From NCBI RefSeq assembly GCF_008370685.1, contig NZ_VTZU01000010.1, positions 52,672 through 116,671 of the forward strand: a stretch of DNA of 64,000 nt. The letters run 5' to 3'. A program made the position numbers and the translations under genes. The notes beneath the pieces are model-generated. The model ran no database searches, was not told the origin of the DNA, and saw only the letters and a program-made list of their open reading frames with translations. Origin of the DNA: Aquimarina sp. RZ0 (GTDB taxonomy: Bacteria > Bacteroidota > Bacteroidia > Flavobacteriales > Flavobacteriaceae). Shown here piece after piece: positions 9,943 through 17,943 of the stretch; position 1 is the stretch's first letter; each line of letters opens with the position of its first letter.

Positions 9943-10072
9943 GGTTTAAACTTTTTTCAATTCGCTATAAAAATGCTCTTTTTGAATCAATTTTTAGCTT
10001 TTTCTTACTTCGTAACACTGCAATGAAGTTCAAAAAGCACTTCAATTGAGTAAAAAAGTTTAAATCACTTCA
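9943..10072. repeat. Long imperfect inverted repeat
   Basis: The outer arms read GGTTTAAACTTTTTTCAATT and its imperfect complement AATTGAGTAAAAAAGTTTAAATC; inner arms GCTCTTTTTGAA and TTCAAAAAGCAC also pair. The whole could fold into one long hairpin, like the palindromic insertion elements elsewhere in the window. I could not define a clean target duplication. Confidence 0.45.
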
Positions 10073-10231
10073 AATAGGAAACACAATAGTATTTGAAAGT
10101 ACTTATAAGAATTACAGCATCTTACAAAAAACTTACTATCTGTTGAAAAACGGACAGGATTCTCCTTGTTCAAAACTAAAATAAACACCTCAAAATCAAC
10201 TAAATAAATTTATTTTTTATTTGTGTAATTC

Positions 10232-10368
10232 AAAAATAGAGTTCATATTTGCATTGTAAAAAAACACTTAATTACCGGAGCACTATGAATTTCACATATA
10301 CAAACATATATACTTTAAGAGAACCAAGTTCTCCAGTAAGTATACTTCGGGACTTCTACTATACTTAG
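10232..10368 (+). ncRNA. Short transcription unit U1b with 27-codon frame
   Basis: A promoter TTTG-N20-CATATTTG ends at about 10258. It is followed by an ATG at 10285 opening a 27-residue frame, MNFTYTNIYTLREPSSPVS..., that stops at 10368. About 110 bases upstream is a segment CTATCTGTTGAAAAACGGACAGGATTCT that matches one in the same position before unit U2b (23270-23300). Whether the peptide or the RNA matters cannot be decided. Confidence 0.35.
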
Positions 10369-10523
10369 TACTGAAAATAGCAGTATTTATGAAGTCTGAA
10401 GCCGTTTAAGTTTTGGACTTTTTTATTTTATTTTTTTTAATAAAAAGTAATCATACCATAAGGTCTGTAATAACTATAGGTATACATCATACCTTATTTC
10501 AGCATACAATAATTAAAAACAAC

Positions 10524-11240
10524 ATGGGAACACCCTTAGAACATAAAATTATACAAATTATTGCAGGAAGAGGACCGGCAGAATGCTGCTGGGTAGTGGC
10601 ACAAGTGCTCAAAATATTTCTGCAAGAACTCCGGCAACAGGAATATGAATATATCATATTGCAACAAGAAAAAGGAATAGAGAATCGTACTTTACAATCT
10701 GTAACCATAAAAATAAATGTAAATCAAATGCAACACTTCCTTGATCAATGGTTGGGCAGTATCCAATGGCAAGGTGCTTCTGCTTTTAGAAAACATCATA
10801 AACGAAAAAATTGGTTCATCGGGATGTATGAAATACAACAAATTAAACTCCTGGAGCTGCAGGAAAAAGAAATTTCTTTTCAAACTATGAAAAGTTCTGG
10901 CCCTGGAGGTCAACACGTAAATAAAGTAAATTCTGCTGTGCGTGCCACCTATCAGCCAACTGGAGATCAGGTTGTAATTATGGATAGCAGATCACAACAT
11001 CAAAATCGAAAGATTGCGATACAGCGATTAAAAGAAAAAGTGAATCAAAATCAGTTAGAAAATATTAAAAAATCTCTAACTTATCAATGGGAAAATCATC
11101 TTACGATACAGCGTGGTAATCCTATCAGAACATTTAAAGGAACTGATTTTAAAAAACAGTATAAAAAATTATCGTATACATCTAAGCCGCAACAACTAAA
11201 AGGCGCTTTGCGTAACGAATTAAAAAAAGCAGGATTATGA
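10524..11240 (+). CDS. prfH: Peptide chain release factor H (class I RF-like)
   Basis: A 238-residue protein with the catalytic GGQ tripeptide at residues 128-130 in SGPGGQHVNKVNSAVR, the loop that hydrolyses peptidyl-tRNA. It lacks the N-terminal and codon-recognition regions of RF1/RF2, and its length suits PrfH. The N-terminal residues IIAGRGPAECCWVVAQVL are typical of PrfH. The start at 10524 is preferred over a TTG/ATG-rich extension to 10413 that adds 37 unrelated residues. PrfH is known from the literature to rescue ribosomes damaged in the decoding centre and is usually encoded next to the RNA ligase rtcB; no rtcB lies beside it here. It overlaps the following TPR gene by 4 bases (ATGA), implying translational coupling. 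Confidence 0.9.
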   Translation: MGTPLEHKIIQIIAGRGPAECCWVVAQVLKIFLQELRQQEYEYIILQQEKGIENRTLQSVTIKINVNQMQHFLDQWLGSIQWQGASAFRKHHKRKNWFIGMYEIQQIKLLELQEKEISFQTMKSSGPGGQHVNKVNSAVRATYQPTGDQVVIMDSRSQHQNRKIAIQRLKEKVNQNQLENIKKSLTYQWENHLTIQRGNPIRTFKGTDFKKQYKKLSYTSKPQQLKGALRNELKKAGL

Positions 11241-11764
11241 GAAATTTATCGGACAAATATCTATTTCAGGCATTAGATGCATATCCATACAACTTGGAAG
11301 AAGCAGTAGAATCTCTTAATTATGCACTCTCGTATGATAATAAAAACCCAGTAGCTTTATGTTTGATGGGACAGATATATGCAGAAAATTTAAGAAGCTA
11401 TGAAACAGCAAAAGAATACTATCAGCAGGCATTAGCAGAAGATATGTATGCATTGGATGTATATCCTAACTATATCAATGTACTCTTTTGGAACGAAGAT
11501 TATCAAGAGGCAGAAAAATTAATAGAATTTGCATTAACGTTAAAGGGTTCAGACAAAGCTATTTTATATCTCAAAAAAGGTATTCTTTTTGAACAAAAAA
11601 AAGAATATCAAAAGGCACTTAAAACTTTGAAAATAGCAAAAGAGCATGTGTATGACAACTATGTTATAGGTGATATTAATGACACTAAAAAAAGGATAAA
11701 AGATAAAATGCCTAAAAACAAAAAGAAGAAAAAGAAATCTTCTAAAAAATTAAAGAAAAAATAA
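11237..11764 (+). CDS. TPR-repeat protein with Lys-rich tail
   Basis: A 175-residue protein built of about four tetratricopeptide-like helical pairs (such as NPVALCLMGQIYAENLRSYE and AILYLKKGILFEQKKEYQKA), ending in a polylysine tail (about residues 155-175) that could bind RNA or acidic partners. The start codon overlaps the stop of prfH in an ATGA junction, so the two are probably co-translated. The tail next to a ribosome-rescue factor invites the guess that it acts at the ribosome; no evidence beyond context supports this. No signal peptide. Confidence 0.8.
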   Translation: MRNLSDKYLFQALDAYPYNLEEAVESLNYALSYDNKNPVALCLMGQIYAENLRSYETAKEYYQQALAEDMYALDVYPNYINVLFWNEDYQEAEKLIEFALTLKGSDKAILYLKKGILFEQKKEYQKALKTLKIAKEHVYDNYVIGDINDTKKRIKDKMPKNKKKKKKSSKKLKKK

Positions 11765-11835
11765 ACTACTGAAAAGGAGATATATTGAGCAATGCTTTTA
11801 CCTGCAAAATTTACATTTTGTGCTCTAATTTTGTT

Positions 11836-11875
11836 GGTTTTTTAAACCGTAGGCTATGGCTATGCTGAAAAAACC
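11836..11875. repeat. Diverged palindromic core related to the 160-bp element
   Basis: GGTTTTTT ... AAAAAACC arms enclose ACCGTAGGCTATGGCTATGCT, which resembles the core ACCGTAGCTATAGCTATGCT of the 160-bp mobile element. It is probably an old, decayed relative. The rest of 11765-12010 shows nothing else. Confidence 0.4.
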
Positions 11876-12011
11876 TGCTTCATTATAGTACAAAAGCCAA
11901 ACTTTTCGGTTGAAAACCACTACTCAAGATGAGTTTATTAAATAGTTATCAGGTATTCACAAGATTAGAAAAAAGACTGATGATATTTTCTTTAAGACGT
12001 TCAATAATTAC

Positions 12012-12047
12012 TAATAAAGCACTGTGAAGACACAGTGCTTTATTAGA
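12012..12047. terminator. Bidirectional intrinsic terminator
   Basis: Perfect 16-bp stem CTAATAAAGCACTGTG / CACAGTGCTTTATTAG with an AAGA loop, 45 bases past the stop of the minus-strand lipoprotein gene. Confidence 0.8.
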
Positions 12048-12091
12048 GCTAATTATCATGTATTTGTCTCGAACAAATATTTTAGCGAATA

Positions 12092-12322
12092 TTATTCGTC
12101 AATATCATCATATACCGGATATAAACTCGTAGAATTGTTTTTATTTTCTGTGGCATATTTTGCTCCGAGAGCAACAATTTCATCAGATTCTTCTACAGCT
12201 TCAGAGGCTCCACCACTAAAAGAACTTACTTCAAGTTCTGATGGTAAACTTTCTTTCTCACAGGACGTAAATAATAATACACCAATGGCAAAGTAACTTA
12301 GGTTAAAAATTCTTTTTTTCAT
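12092..12322 (-). CDS. Small lipoprotein of unknown function
   Basis: A 76-residue precursor with a lipoprotein signal: basic MKKR, a hydrophobic stretch, and the lipobox-like LLFTSC with Cys at residue 21, followed by EKES. The mature part is acidic, rich in Ser/Glu/Asp and without a recognised domain. A perfect -7 box TATTTTTG lies on the minus strand at 12371-12364, about 40 bases upstream, and a strong terminator follows at 12012-12047, so it forms a complete single-gene unit. The many acidic residues right after the Cys could act as an export signal to the cell surface, as known in Bacteroidetes (inference). Confidence 0.65.
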   Translation of the reverse strand: MKKRIFNLSYFAIGVLLFTSCEKESLPSELEVSSFSGGASEAVEESDEIVALGAKYATENKNNSTSLYPVYDDIDE

Positions 12323-12363
12323 TTGATTTGGGTTTAAAATTAATAATAAAAGGGAATTTTCTT

Positions 12364-12371
12364 CAAAAATA
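12364..12371 (-). promoter_or_regulatory. Bacteroidetes -7 promoter box for the lipoprotein gene
   Basis: The minus strand reads TATTTTTG, an exact TAnnTTTG match. No clear TTG is seen at the -33 position. Confidence 0.4.
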
Positions 12372-12670
12372 CAATCAAATTCTTTTTTAAAAGGTCATTT
12401 ATCTCACATTAAGTTTTTTTTATCATTTAACGATGGTAATAAAGTAGCCATTTTCTAGCACAAAAGGTTTTCAAAAAATTATGAAATGAACCATCTCAAC
12501 TATGTGATCCCAGCAAAAACAAAAGTCCAACGACTCCTTAAAAAATATAGGAACAGAGCTAAATATTTTTATGACAAATTCTGCCCAACAGCTAAAAAAA
12601 TCTTAAAAAAGAGCAGGTGAAAGTCTGTAAATGAAAATAGTTATCTATAAATTATTACTATGACTTATTG

Positions 12671-12760
12671 TACCTTTGTGGTTATGGTCTACAGGGTTTC
12701 AATGCCTGACAGATCCCTCTAGACTAATTATTTTTTTACTGAATAATTCAGTTTTATAAA
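12671..12760 (+). ncRNA. Candidate structured small RNA
   Basis: An exact -7 box TACCTTTG at 12671-12678 has no ORF behind it. The putative transcript begins GTCTACAGGG and closes with CCCTCTAGAC (GTCTA/TAGAC arms), then carries a perfect ACTGAA-TAA-TTCAGT hairpin followed by TTTT near 12754. This could be a small RNA; evidence is limited to the promoter box and the pairing. Confidence 0.3.
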
Positions 12761-12820
12761 CGGTCTCGTCTGAAAACAATTCTGATTCTTTCTTTAAGAA
12801 TGTATTTCTTAGAGTAAAAC

Positions 12821-12915
12821 TATCTCGGGGCAAGCTCACGAGGCATTTATTAGAAAAAAACATTTCGATTTCGAGGCAAGCCTCGGAGCATTTAAATCTC
12901 GATTATCGAGTAAAA
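12821..12915. repeat. CGGGG/CTCGATTATCGAG palindromic repeat, copy 1
   Basis: About 95 bases, locally GC-richer than the surroundings. It reads CTCGGGGCAAGCTCACGAGG, then A-rich DNA with CATTTCGATTTCGAGGCAAGCCTCGG, then CATTTAAATCTCGATTATCGAGTAAA. The core GAGGCAAGCCTC and CTCGATTATCGAG are both palindromes. Other copies lie at 22600 (interrupted) and 51364. Confidence 0.7.
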
Positions 12916-12986
12916 GTTAAATATCAAAGAGCTTATTGATTTTTATCTAACCCTGAAAAATAATGATATTTGTAATTATTCAATAC

Positions 12987-14927
12987 ATGTCAAAATCTTT
13001 AAAGCTTTTTCCGCTTCCGTTTTTATTATTAATAAATCATCATATTGCTGCTCAGGCAACATTAGAAAACCATCGGTACAACTACGAATTACTTAAACAA
13101 GCACGAAAAGATATTACGTTCAAACAAGAAAATCGACAAGAAGCATTTAGGATAACACACAAAATTTTAAAAAAAACCAATAATGAAAAAGATATAATTT
13201 ATGGATATACCAATATAGGAGCGTATCATTATTATAAATATGCAACAGATTCTGCATTATTTTATACAAAAAAAGCTATTTCATTGATAGGAAATAAACA
13301 AGACTCAACCTCTTTAAAATCCTTGTCCTATTGTTACGTAATCCTTTCAAATGCTTCGCGAGATAAAAATCTAATTGACGAAAGTAAAAAGTGGGCTTTA
13401 AAAGGAATTGAAACCTCCAAAAAAATCAATGATACTATAGCATTACATAAACATACATCCAACCTTGCAATTACCTATAGAATTTCTGGTGATATCCCCA
13501 AAGCATTAGAACTTTTTGAAATGATTATAGACAAAAAATGGAATTCAGATTTGACAAAAAACAATTATATTTCTATTGCTCTTTGTTATGCTGATTTAAA
13601 AAAATATAAAAAAGCACTTGTTTATTATCAAAAAGCACTGAAGTACTATGAATCAATAGACAACCAAAGAAGCAAAGCAATTACCTTAATGAATATTGGA
13701 GTCGTTTATTCAAATACTTCTAAAATCGACCTAGCTCTATCCCATTTCAATAAGTCATTGCTCATTGCCAACACATATGATTATCCACTAATTGCCCTTA
13801 ATAATAAAATTAATATTAGTGAGACCTTTCAAAACAAAAAACAATATAAAAAGGCAAAAAAAGGATTCCTAAAAGTTTTATACACTGCAAAAAAATCAGG
13901 GTATCTTAAGCAACAACTATATGTTTATAAAGCATTAAAAGATATTGCTATAGATGAACAAAATTATAAAAAAGCCCTTGTTTATTCTGAGAAAAAAAGT
14001 AATATACAAGATTCTATAAAAAAAATGCAACAGGATAAGGAGGTTGCTAAACTGGAAATACAATATGAGACATTAAAAAAAGAACAAGAAATATTACTCT
14101 TGAAGAAAAATCAGGAACTCAAAGCTTTGGAAATAAAAAGGCAGCAGTTTCTAAAGAAAATACTCACCTATTCTTTTATCATTATTCTTATACCTCTTAT
14201 AGGATTACTTTTTCTTTACTTCAAAAAATTAAAAAGTCAAAATTTACTCAACAAAAAACAAAAAGAGATTAGTGAACAGAAGATAGATGCATTAATCAGG
14301 GATCAAGAATTAAAACTAATTAAAACATCACTAAACACTCAATATAAAGAAAGAAAACGTATTGCACAAGAGCTTCACGATAGTATAGGTGGGAATCTGG
14401 CAGCCATAAAACTTCAGTTCAGTTCTGTAGCTGGGAATATAGAAAATCTAGGACTAATCCATCAACAATTAGATGACACCTACAAACAGGTTAGAATGCT
14501 TTCTCACAATCTTATTCCTGAAAAATTCAGGCTTAACAATTTTACACAATTACTTAAAGAATACATGAATAATATAGGAAATTCCAGTGATCTTGTTATT
14601 AAGATTTCTACTTTTCCCGAAAATAAAATCAACGAATTAGATCATTTTTTTCACAATAAAATATTCTCTGTTTTTCAAGAACTTATCACCAATACCATAA
14701 AACATGCGAATGCCAGCGAAGTTCAAATCCAAATAGATATTATAAAAGATATCATCTACATTATTTTTGAAGATAACGGCATCGGTTTTGACACTTCAAT
14801 AGTACCTTTGGGTATTGGTTTATCAAATATAGAAAATCGTATCCATAAATTATCGGGGGTATTGCGTATTGATTCTCACCCAAAAAGAGGTACCATCATC
14901 AACATCGAAATGCAAAAACCTTTATAA
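12987..14927 (+). CDS. TPR-containing sensor histidine kinase (HisKA_3 type)
   Basis: A 646-residue membrane kinase. The start at 12987 gives a signal peptide (MSKSLKLF...AAQA); an ATG at 12963 would add eight residues. A periplasmic region of about six TPR-like repeats follows, then a coiled segment rich in KEQEIL, one membrane helix (about 390-412), and the cytosolic core. The core has ERKRIAQELHDSIGG with the phospho-acceptor His at about 464, and an HATPase domain with NTIKHANA, EDNGIGFD and GIGLSNIENR. This is the NarX-like family that normally phosphorylates a LuxR-type regulator; no response regulator gene is adjacent. It is followed within 60 bases by the AAA+ gene, but an exact promoter box there suggests separate transcription. 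Confidence 0.88.
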   Translation: MSKSLKLFPLPFLLLINHHIAAQATLENHRYNYELLKQARKDITFKQENRQEAFRITHKILKKTNNEKDIIYGYTNIGAYHYYKYATDSALFYTKKAISLIGNKQDSTSLKSLSYCYVILSNASRDKNLIDESKKWALKGIETSKKINDTIALHKHTSNLAITYRISGDIPKALELFEMIIDKKWNSDLTKNNYISIALCYADLKKYKKALVYYQKALKYYESIDNQRSKAITLMNIGVVYSNTSKIDLALSHFNKSLLIANTYDYPLIALNNKINISETFQNKKQYKKAKKGFLKVLYTAKKSGYLKQQLYVYKALKDIAIDEQNYKKALVYSEKKSNIQDSIKKMQQDKEVAKLEIQYETLKKEQEILLLKKNQELKALEIKRQQFLKKILTYSFIIILIPLIGLLFLYFKKLKSQNLLNKKQKEISEQKIDALIRDQELKLIKTSLNTQYKERKRIAQELHDSIGGNLAAIKLQFSSVAGNIENLGLIHQQLDDTYKQVRMLSHNLIPEKFRLNNFTQLLKEYMNNIGNSSDLVIKISTFPENKINELDHFFHNKIFSVFQELITNTIKHANASEVQIQIDIIKDIIYIIFEDNGIGFDTSIVPLGIGLSNIENRIHKLSGVLRIDSHPKRGTIINIEMQKPL

Positions 14928-14945
14928 AGCCCTTAAAAGAATCTG

Positions 14946-14953
14946 TACATTTG
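14946..14953 (+). promoter_or_regulatory. -7 promoter box before the AAA+ ATPase operon
   Basis: TACATTTG matches TAnnTTTG exactly, 32 bases before the ATG at 14985. The -33 element is not obvious. Confidence 0.5.
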
Positions 14954-14984
14954 TTGTAATAATCATCAGATCAAAATTGTATCA

Positions 14985-16472
14985 ATGGATAAAGAAAGAA
15001 AGACCACTCCTTTACACATATCTCCAGACTACTTCGAATTATTAAAAAAAGAAGGTACAAAAGCCTGGACTATATGTCTTCATCTCAATACTGATAAGAA
15101 ATTTATAAATACTGTCACATCATCAGCTCAAAACAATAAAACTATTAGCTATAAGGCAGAGCATATATTGATGAGAGATATTGTGAAAATTTTTAATAGT
15201 CTGGCGATACGCTATGATGATTTTAATCAGATACCTGTAAAAGCTAAATTCTTATTGATTTATTTCTATGAACGATTACAGGGGCGAGAGCTTAGCAAAA
15301 CATATGATTTATCGAAAATCAATCAGCTTCCGTTATCCGATCGATTTGATAAAAATGTGACACTCATAAGAAATACCTCTTTTTATGAAACCAAACCTGA
15401 ATTAGAAAAAGAGTTTGCACTTCCTGCTATTTTAACAAAAATTCATAGTGATCATATTTCTGGTATAGCATCTATCATTAATAGAATAGCTATGATGATC
15501 GTAAAAGCTGATAATACAATTACCGAAGAGGAAGAAGTTTTATTAAAAGAAATCGCTAAAAAAATAAATAATCCTAAGGTAATTGTAGATGCATCTACAT
15601 ACAATGATATCCCTGAAAATGATACTTTAGAGATTGTTCTTAGCGAACTTCATGAATTGGTTGATCTGGATTCTATAAAAAAGAGTGTAGAAGATCTTAC
15701 TAATTTCTTAAAAATTCAGAAAGTACGTAAAGAGAAAGGTCTTAAAACATCCAACAACTCATTACATGCTGTTTTTATGGGACCTCCGGGTACCGGTAAA
15801 ACTACAGTTGCCCGCATGCTCGGGCGTATCTATAAACATCTCGGTTATTTGGAGAAAGGGCATCTTGTAGAGACTGACAGAGCTGGAATGGTTGCAGGAT
15901 ATGTAGGGCAAACAGCTATAAAAACCGATGAGATAATTACGGCGGCTATTGGAGGAGTATTATTTATTGATGAAGCATACTCACTAACCACAGGAGGTTT
16001 TAATGATTTTGGCGCAGAGGCCATAGAAACCTTATTAAAACGTATGGAGGATCACCGCGAAAACCTGGTTATTGTAGTTGCCGGATACCCCGATGAGATG
16101 GAAACCTTCATACAATCAAATCCAGGACTACAAAGCCGGTTTAATCGCTATTTTGAGTTTGATCATTTTTCTATAGATTCACTCGCTAAAATCTTTAAGC
16201 TGATTGCTAAGAAAAATGATTTTATCCTTACAGAAGATGCAGAGGATAAGTTATTAGCTATTTTGGAAAGAATCCACGAAAAAAGACATAAAGGTTTTGG
16301 TAATGCCAGAACGATAAGAAATTTGTTTGAAAAAATCATTGAACGACAGGCAAATAGAATTGTCTCTATCACCCCTGTTACAGAAGAAGTATTAATGACC
16401 TTAACAGAAGATGACATCCCACCAATACTGAAAACTGTCAAAGAAATCATCTTATTTGATGAAGAAGAATGA
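14985..16472 (+). CDS. AAA+ ATPase of the CbxX/CfqX (SpoVK-like) family with TerB-like N-terminal region
   Basis: A 495-residue cytosolic ATPase. Residues 1 to about 200 are helical and include MMIVKADNTITEEEEVLLKEIAKK, an acidic stretch like the TerB/DjlA-type helical domain. The AAA+ module starts near 215 and has Walker A GPPGTGKT at 266-273, Walker B VLFIDEAY near 325, and an Arg-bearing NPGLQSRF sensor segment near 383. This clade also contains the ESX-secretion EccA and the rubisco activase CbbX, all protein remodellers. It is the first gene of a plus-strand cluster with membrane, coiled-coil and ABC-transporter partners, so its likely client is one of the coiled-coil membrane proteins downstream. 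Confidence 0.9.
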   Translation: MDKERKTTPLHISPDYFELLKKEGTKAWTICLHLNTDKKFINTVTSSAQNNKTISYKAEHILMRDIVKIFNSLAIRYDDFNQIPVKAKFLLIYFYERLQGRELSKTYDLSKINQLPLSDRFDKNVTLIRNTSFYETKPELEKEFALPAILTKIHSDHISGIASIINRIAMMIVKADNTITEEEEVLLKEIAKKINNPKVIVDASTYNDIPENDTLEIVLSELHELVDLDSIKKSVEDLTNFLKIQKVRKEKGLKTSNNSLHAVFMGPPGTGKTTVARMLGRIYKHLGYLEKGHLVETDRAGMVAGYVGQTAIKTDEIITAAIGGVLFIDEAYSLTTGGFNDFGAEAIETLLKRMEDHRENLVIVVAGYPDEMETFIQSNPGLQSRFNRYFEFDHFSIDSLAKIFKLIAKKNDFILTEDAEDKLLAILERIHEKRHKGFGNARTIRNLFEKIIERQANRIVSITPVTEEVLMTLTEDDIPPILKTVKEIILFDEEE

Positions 16473-16543
16473 TTCGTATTCATTACATTAGTAGTATTCT
16501 AAATAATAACTAACCTCCCTTTTCTTCTAAATTTTGGTTTATA

Positions 16544-17044
16544 ATGACATTACAACACTTAATTGATTGGTTTGGGCAACACGAATATATAATAGCAGTT
16601 TATTTTGGTATTGTATTAGCATTCACTGTATTGGTCACCTTACTAATTAATAAGAAGAACAGCAATTTTCTACAATATGTAATGAGCGTTCTGGTTTATG
16701 CAGTCACAGTACCAGGTATACTATCATTTATACTGCTTTTGTATGCGCTGATAATACTCAAAACGAATATACTGACAGTTAGTATAATTGCATATTTTGT
16801 CCCTATAATTGCTACGATTCTAGTATTATTTATTTTAAACAAAAAAGTACGTATGAGCACAATTCCCGGATTCGGGAGGTTATCGGGTTTATTAATTTTG
16901 ATATGTATTACATTTGCCATTGTTTTTATCCTACAAAAAACGTATTTTGGAGTACTATTCATTGGAGGCTTTATGCAACTCATTGCTATGTTTTTTGCAG
17001 TGTTTATACTTTTAAAAATAGCGTGGAATAAAATACAAAAATAA
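16544..17044 (+). CDS. Small polytopic membrane protein
   Basis: A 166-residue integral membrane protein with about four or five hydrophobic helices (roughly residues 15-35, 42-72, 75-100, 110-130 and 135-160) and no signal cleavage. No family is recognised. It sits 71 bases after the AAA+ gene and 167 bases before the next gene, on the same strand, and is the simplest membrane partner in the envelope cluster. It could anchor the ATPase at the membrane; this rests on context only. Confidence 0.75.
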   Translation: MTLQHLIDWFGQHEYIIAVYFGIVLAFTVLVTLLINKKNSNFLQYVMSVLVYAVTVPGILSFILLLYALIILKTNILTVSIIAYFVPIIATILVLFILNKKVRMSTIPGFGRLSGLLILICITFAIVFILQKTYFGVLFIGGFMQLIAMFFAVFILLKIAWNKIQK

Positions 17045-17153
17045 GGGCATTAAAAATTATTGGGATATTAAGTGTAACAAAGTAGTAAAAAAAAACACAA
17101 ATAGTAATGAGATACTACTTTTAAAAAACAACGGTGGTTAACAGGAATTTATA

Positions 17154-17161
17154 TAAATTTG
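17154..17161 (+). promoter_or_regulatory. -7 promoter box inside the envelope cluster
   Basis: TAAATTTG matches TAnnTTTG exactly, 50 bases before the ATG at 17212. It suggests a second transcript covering 17212-20899 and argues against a GTG start at 17134, which would lie upstream of transcription. Confidence 0.45.
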
Positions 17162-17211
17162 CCTTTAATTATCGTTCAACAACCAAGAGTAATTTATCAA
17201 ACGTATTATAC

Positions 17212-17934
17212 ATGGGTAAAGAAAAATTTAATTGGAAAGGTCTTTTTATTAACGATGAAAATGACAATGAAGATACAAGTAAGGAAGTTGTACCAAAAAA
17301 AACAACTGAGAATACTACTTCTTTTCCTAAAACAAAAGTCACTTCAAAATTTCCTACATCAGCTCCAATCACTTCAAAAGCCAATATTCCTACATCCACA
17401 GGAAATAAATTGCATGTGAGTAGCAATGTTCTCAATACAATTATAGAAATGTATGAAGCCGGTTTTGAATCATTAAATCAACCAGGTTATGATTTCTATG
17501 AATTTTTCAAAGCTATAAAAGCAGTAGGTTCTAATGAACCTACTGTGTATAAAATGGCTTTAACAATGGCTCAATCTGTAGATTCTAAAGTAACTAAATC
17601 TGCACTCCTATCACAAGCTGACTATTACATAAAAGAAATTGAAAAAGTACATAAGCAATATTCTAAACAGGGAAATTCTAAAAAAATCAGTATAGAAGAG
17701 TCTCAAAAAAACTCTAAACAAAATCTGATCACAGAAATTTCTGCTTTAGAAAAACAACTTATGGAAATCCAGAATCAAATTAGTCTTAAAAAAAATGAGC
17801 TTCATTCTCTGGATACTAATATCTCATCTGAACTATCAGAAATAGAACAAAAAATTGCAGCAAATGATACTGCACGATCAAAAATTCTGGAAACCATTGT
17901 TACTGTGGTTAACGGTATAAAAAATAACCTATAA
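17212..17934 (+). CDS. Soluble coiled-coil protein of the envelope cluster
   Basis: A 240-residue protein starting MGKEKFNWKGLF. Residues 20-70 are a Ser/Thr/Lys/Pro-rich linker. Residues 75-155 form a compact helical domain (VLNTIIEMYEAGFESL...YDFYEFFKAI). Residues 165-235 are a long coiled coil with heptads such as LITEISALEKQLMEIQNQISLKKNE. No signal peptide or membrane helix is present. A GTG-initiated version from 17134 adds 26 non-conserved-looking residues and is rejected because of the promoter box at 17154. It ends 9 bases before the next gene, also a coiled-coil protein, so the two may pair. No named family is recognised. Confidence 0.8.
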   Translation: MGKEKFNWKGLFINDENDNEDTSKEVVPKKTTENTTSFPKTKVTSKFPTSAPITSKANIPTSTGNKLHVSSNVLNTIIEMYEAGFESLNQPGYDFYEFFKAIKAVGSNEPTVYKMALTMAQSVDSKVTKSALLSQADYYIKEIEKVHKQYSKQGNSKKISIEESQKNSKQNLITEISALEKQLMEIQNQISLKKNELHSLDTNISSELSEIEQKIAANDTARSKILETIVTVVNGIKNNL

Positions 17935-17943
17935 GCGCTGTTA

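Noticed and set aside
10413..10523. N-terminal extension of prfH
   Set aside because: The added 37 residues are hydrophobic and AT-driven, while MGTPLEHKIIQIIAGRGPAE is the family opening.
17134..17211. GTG start for the soluble coiled-coil gene
   Set aside because: A TAAATTTG promoter box lies inside the extension and the residues show no domain character.
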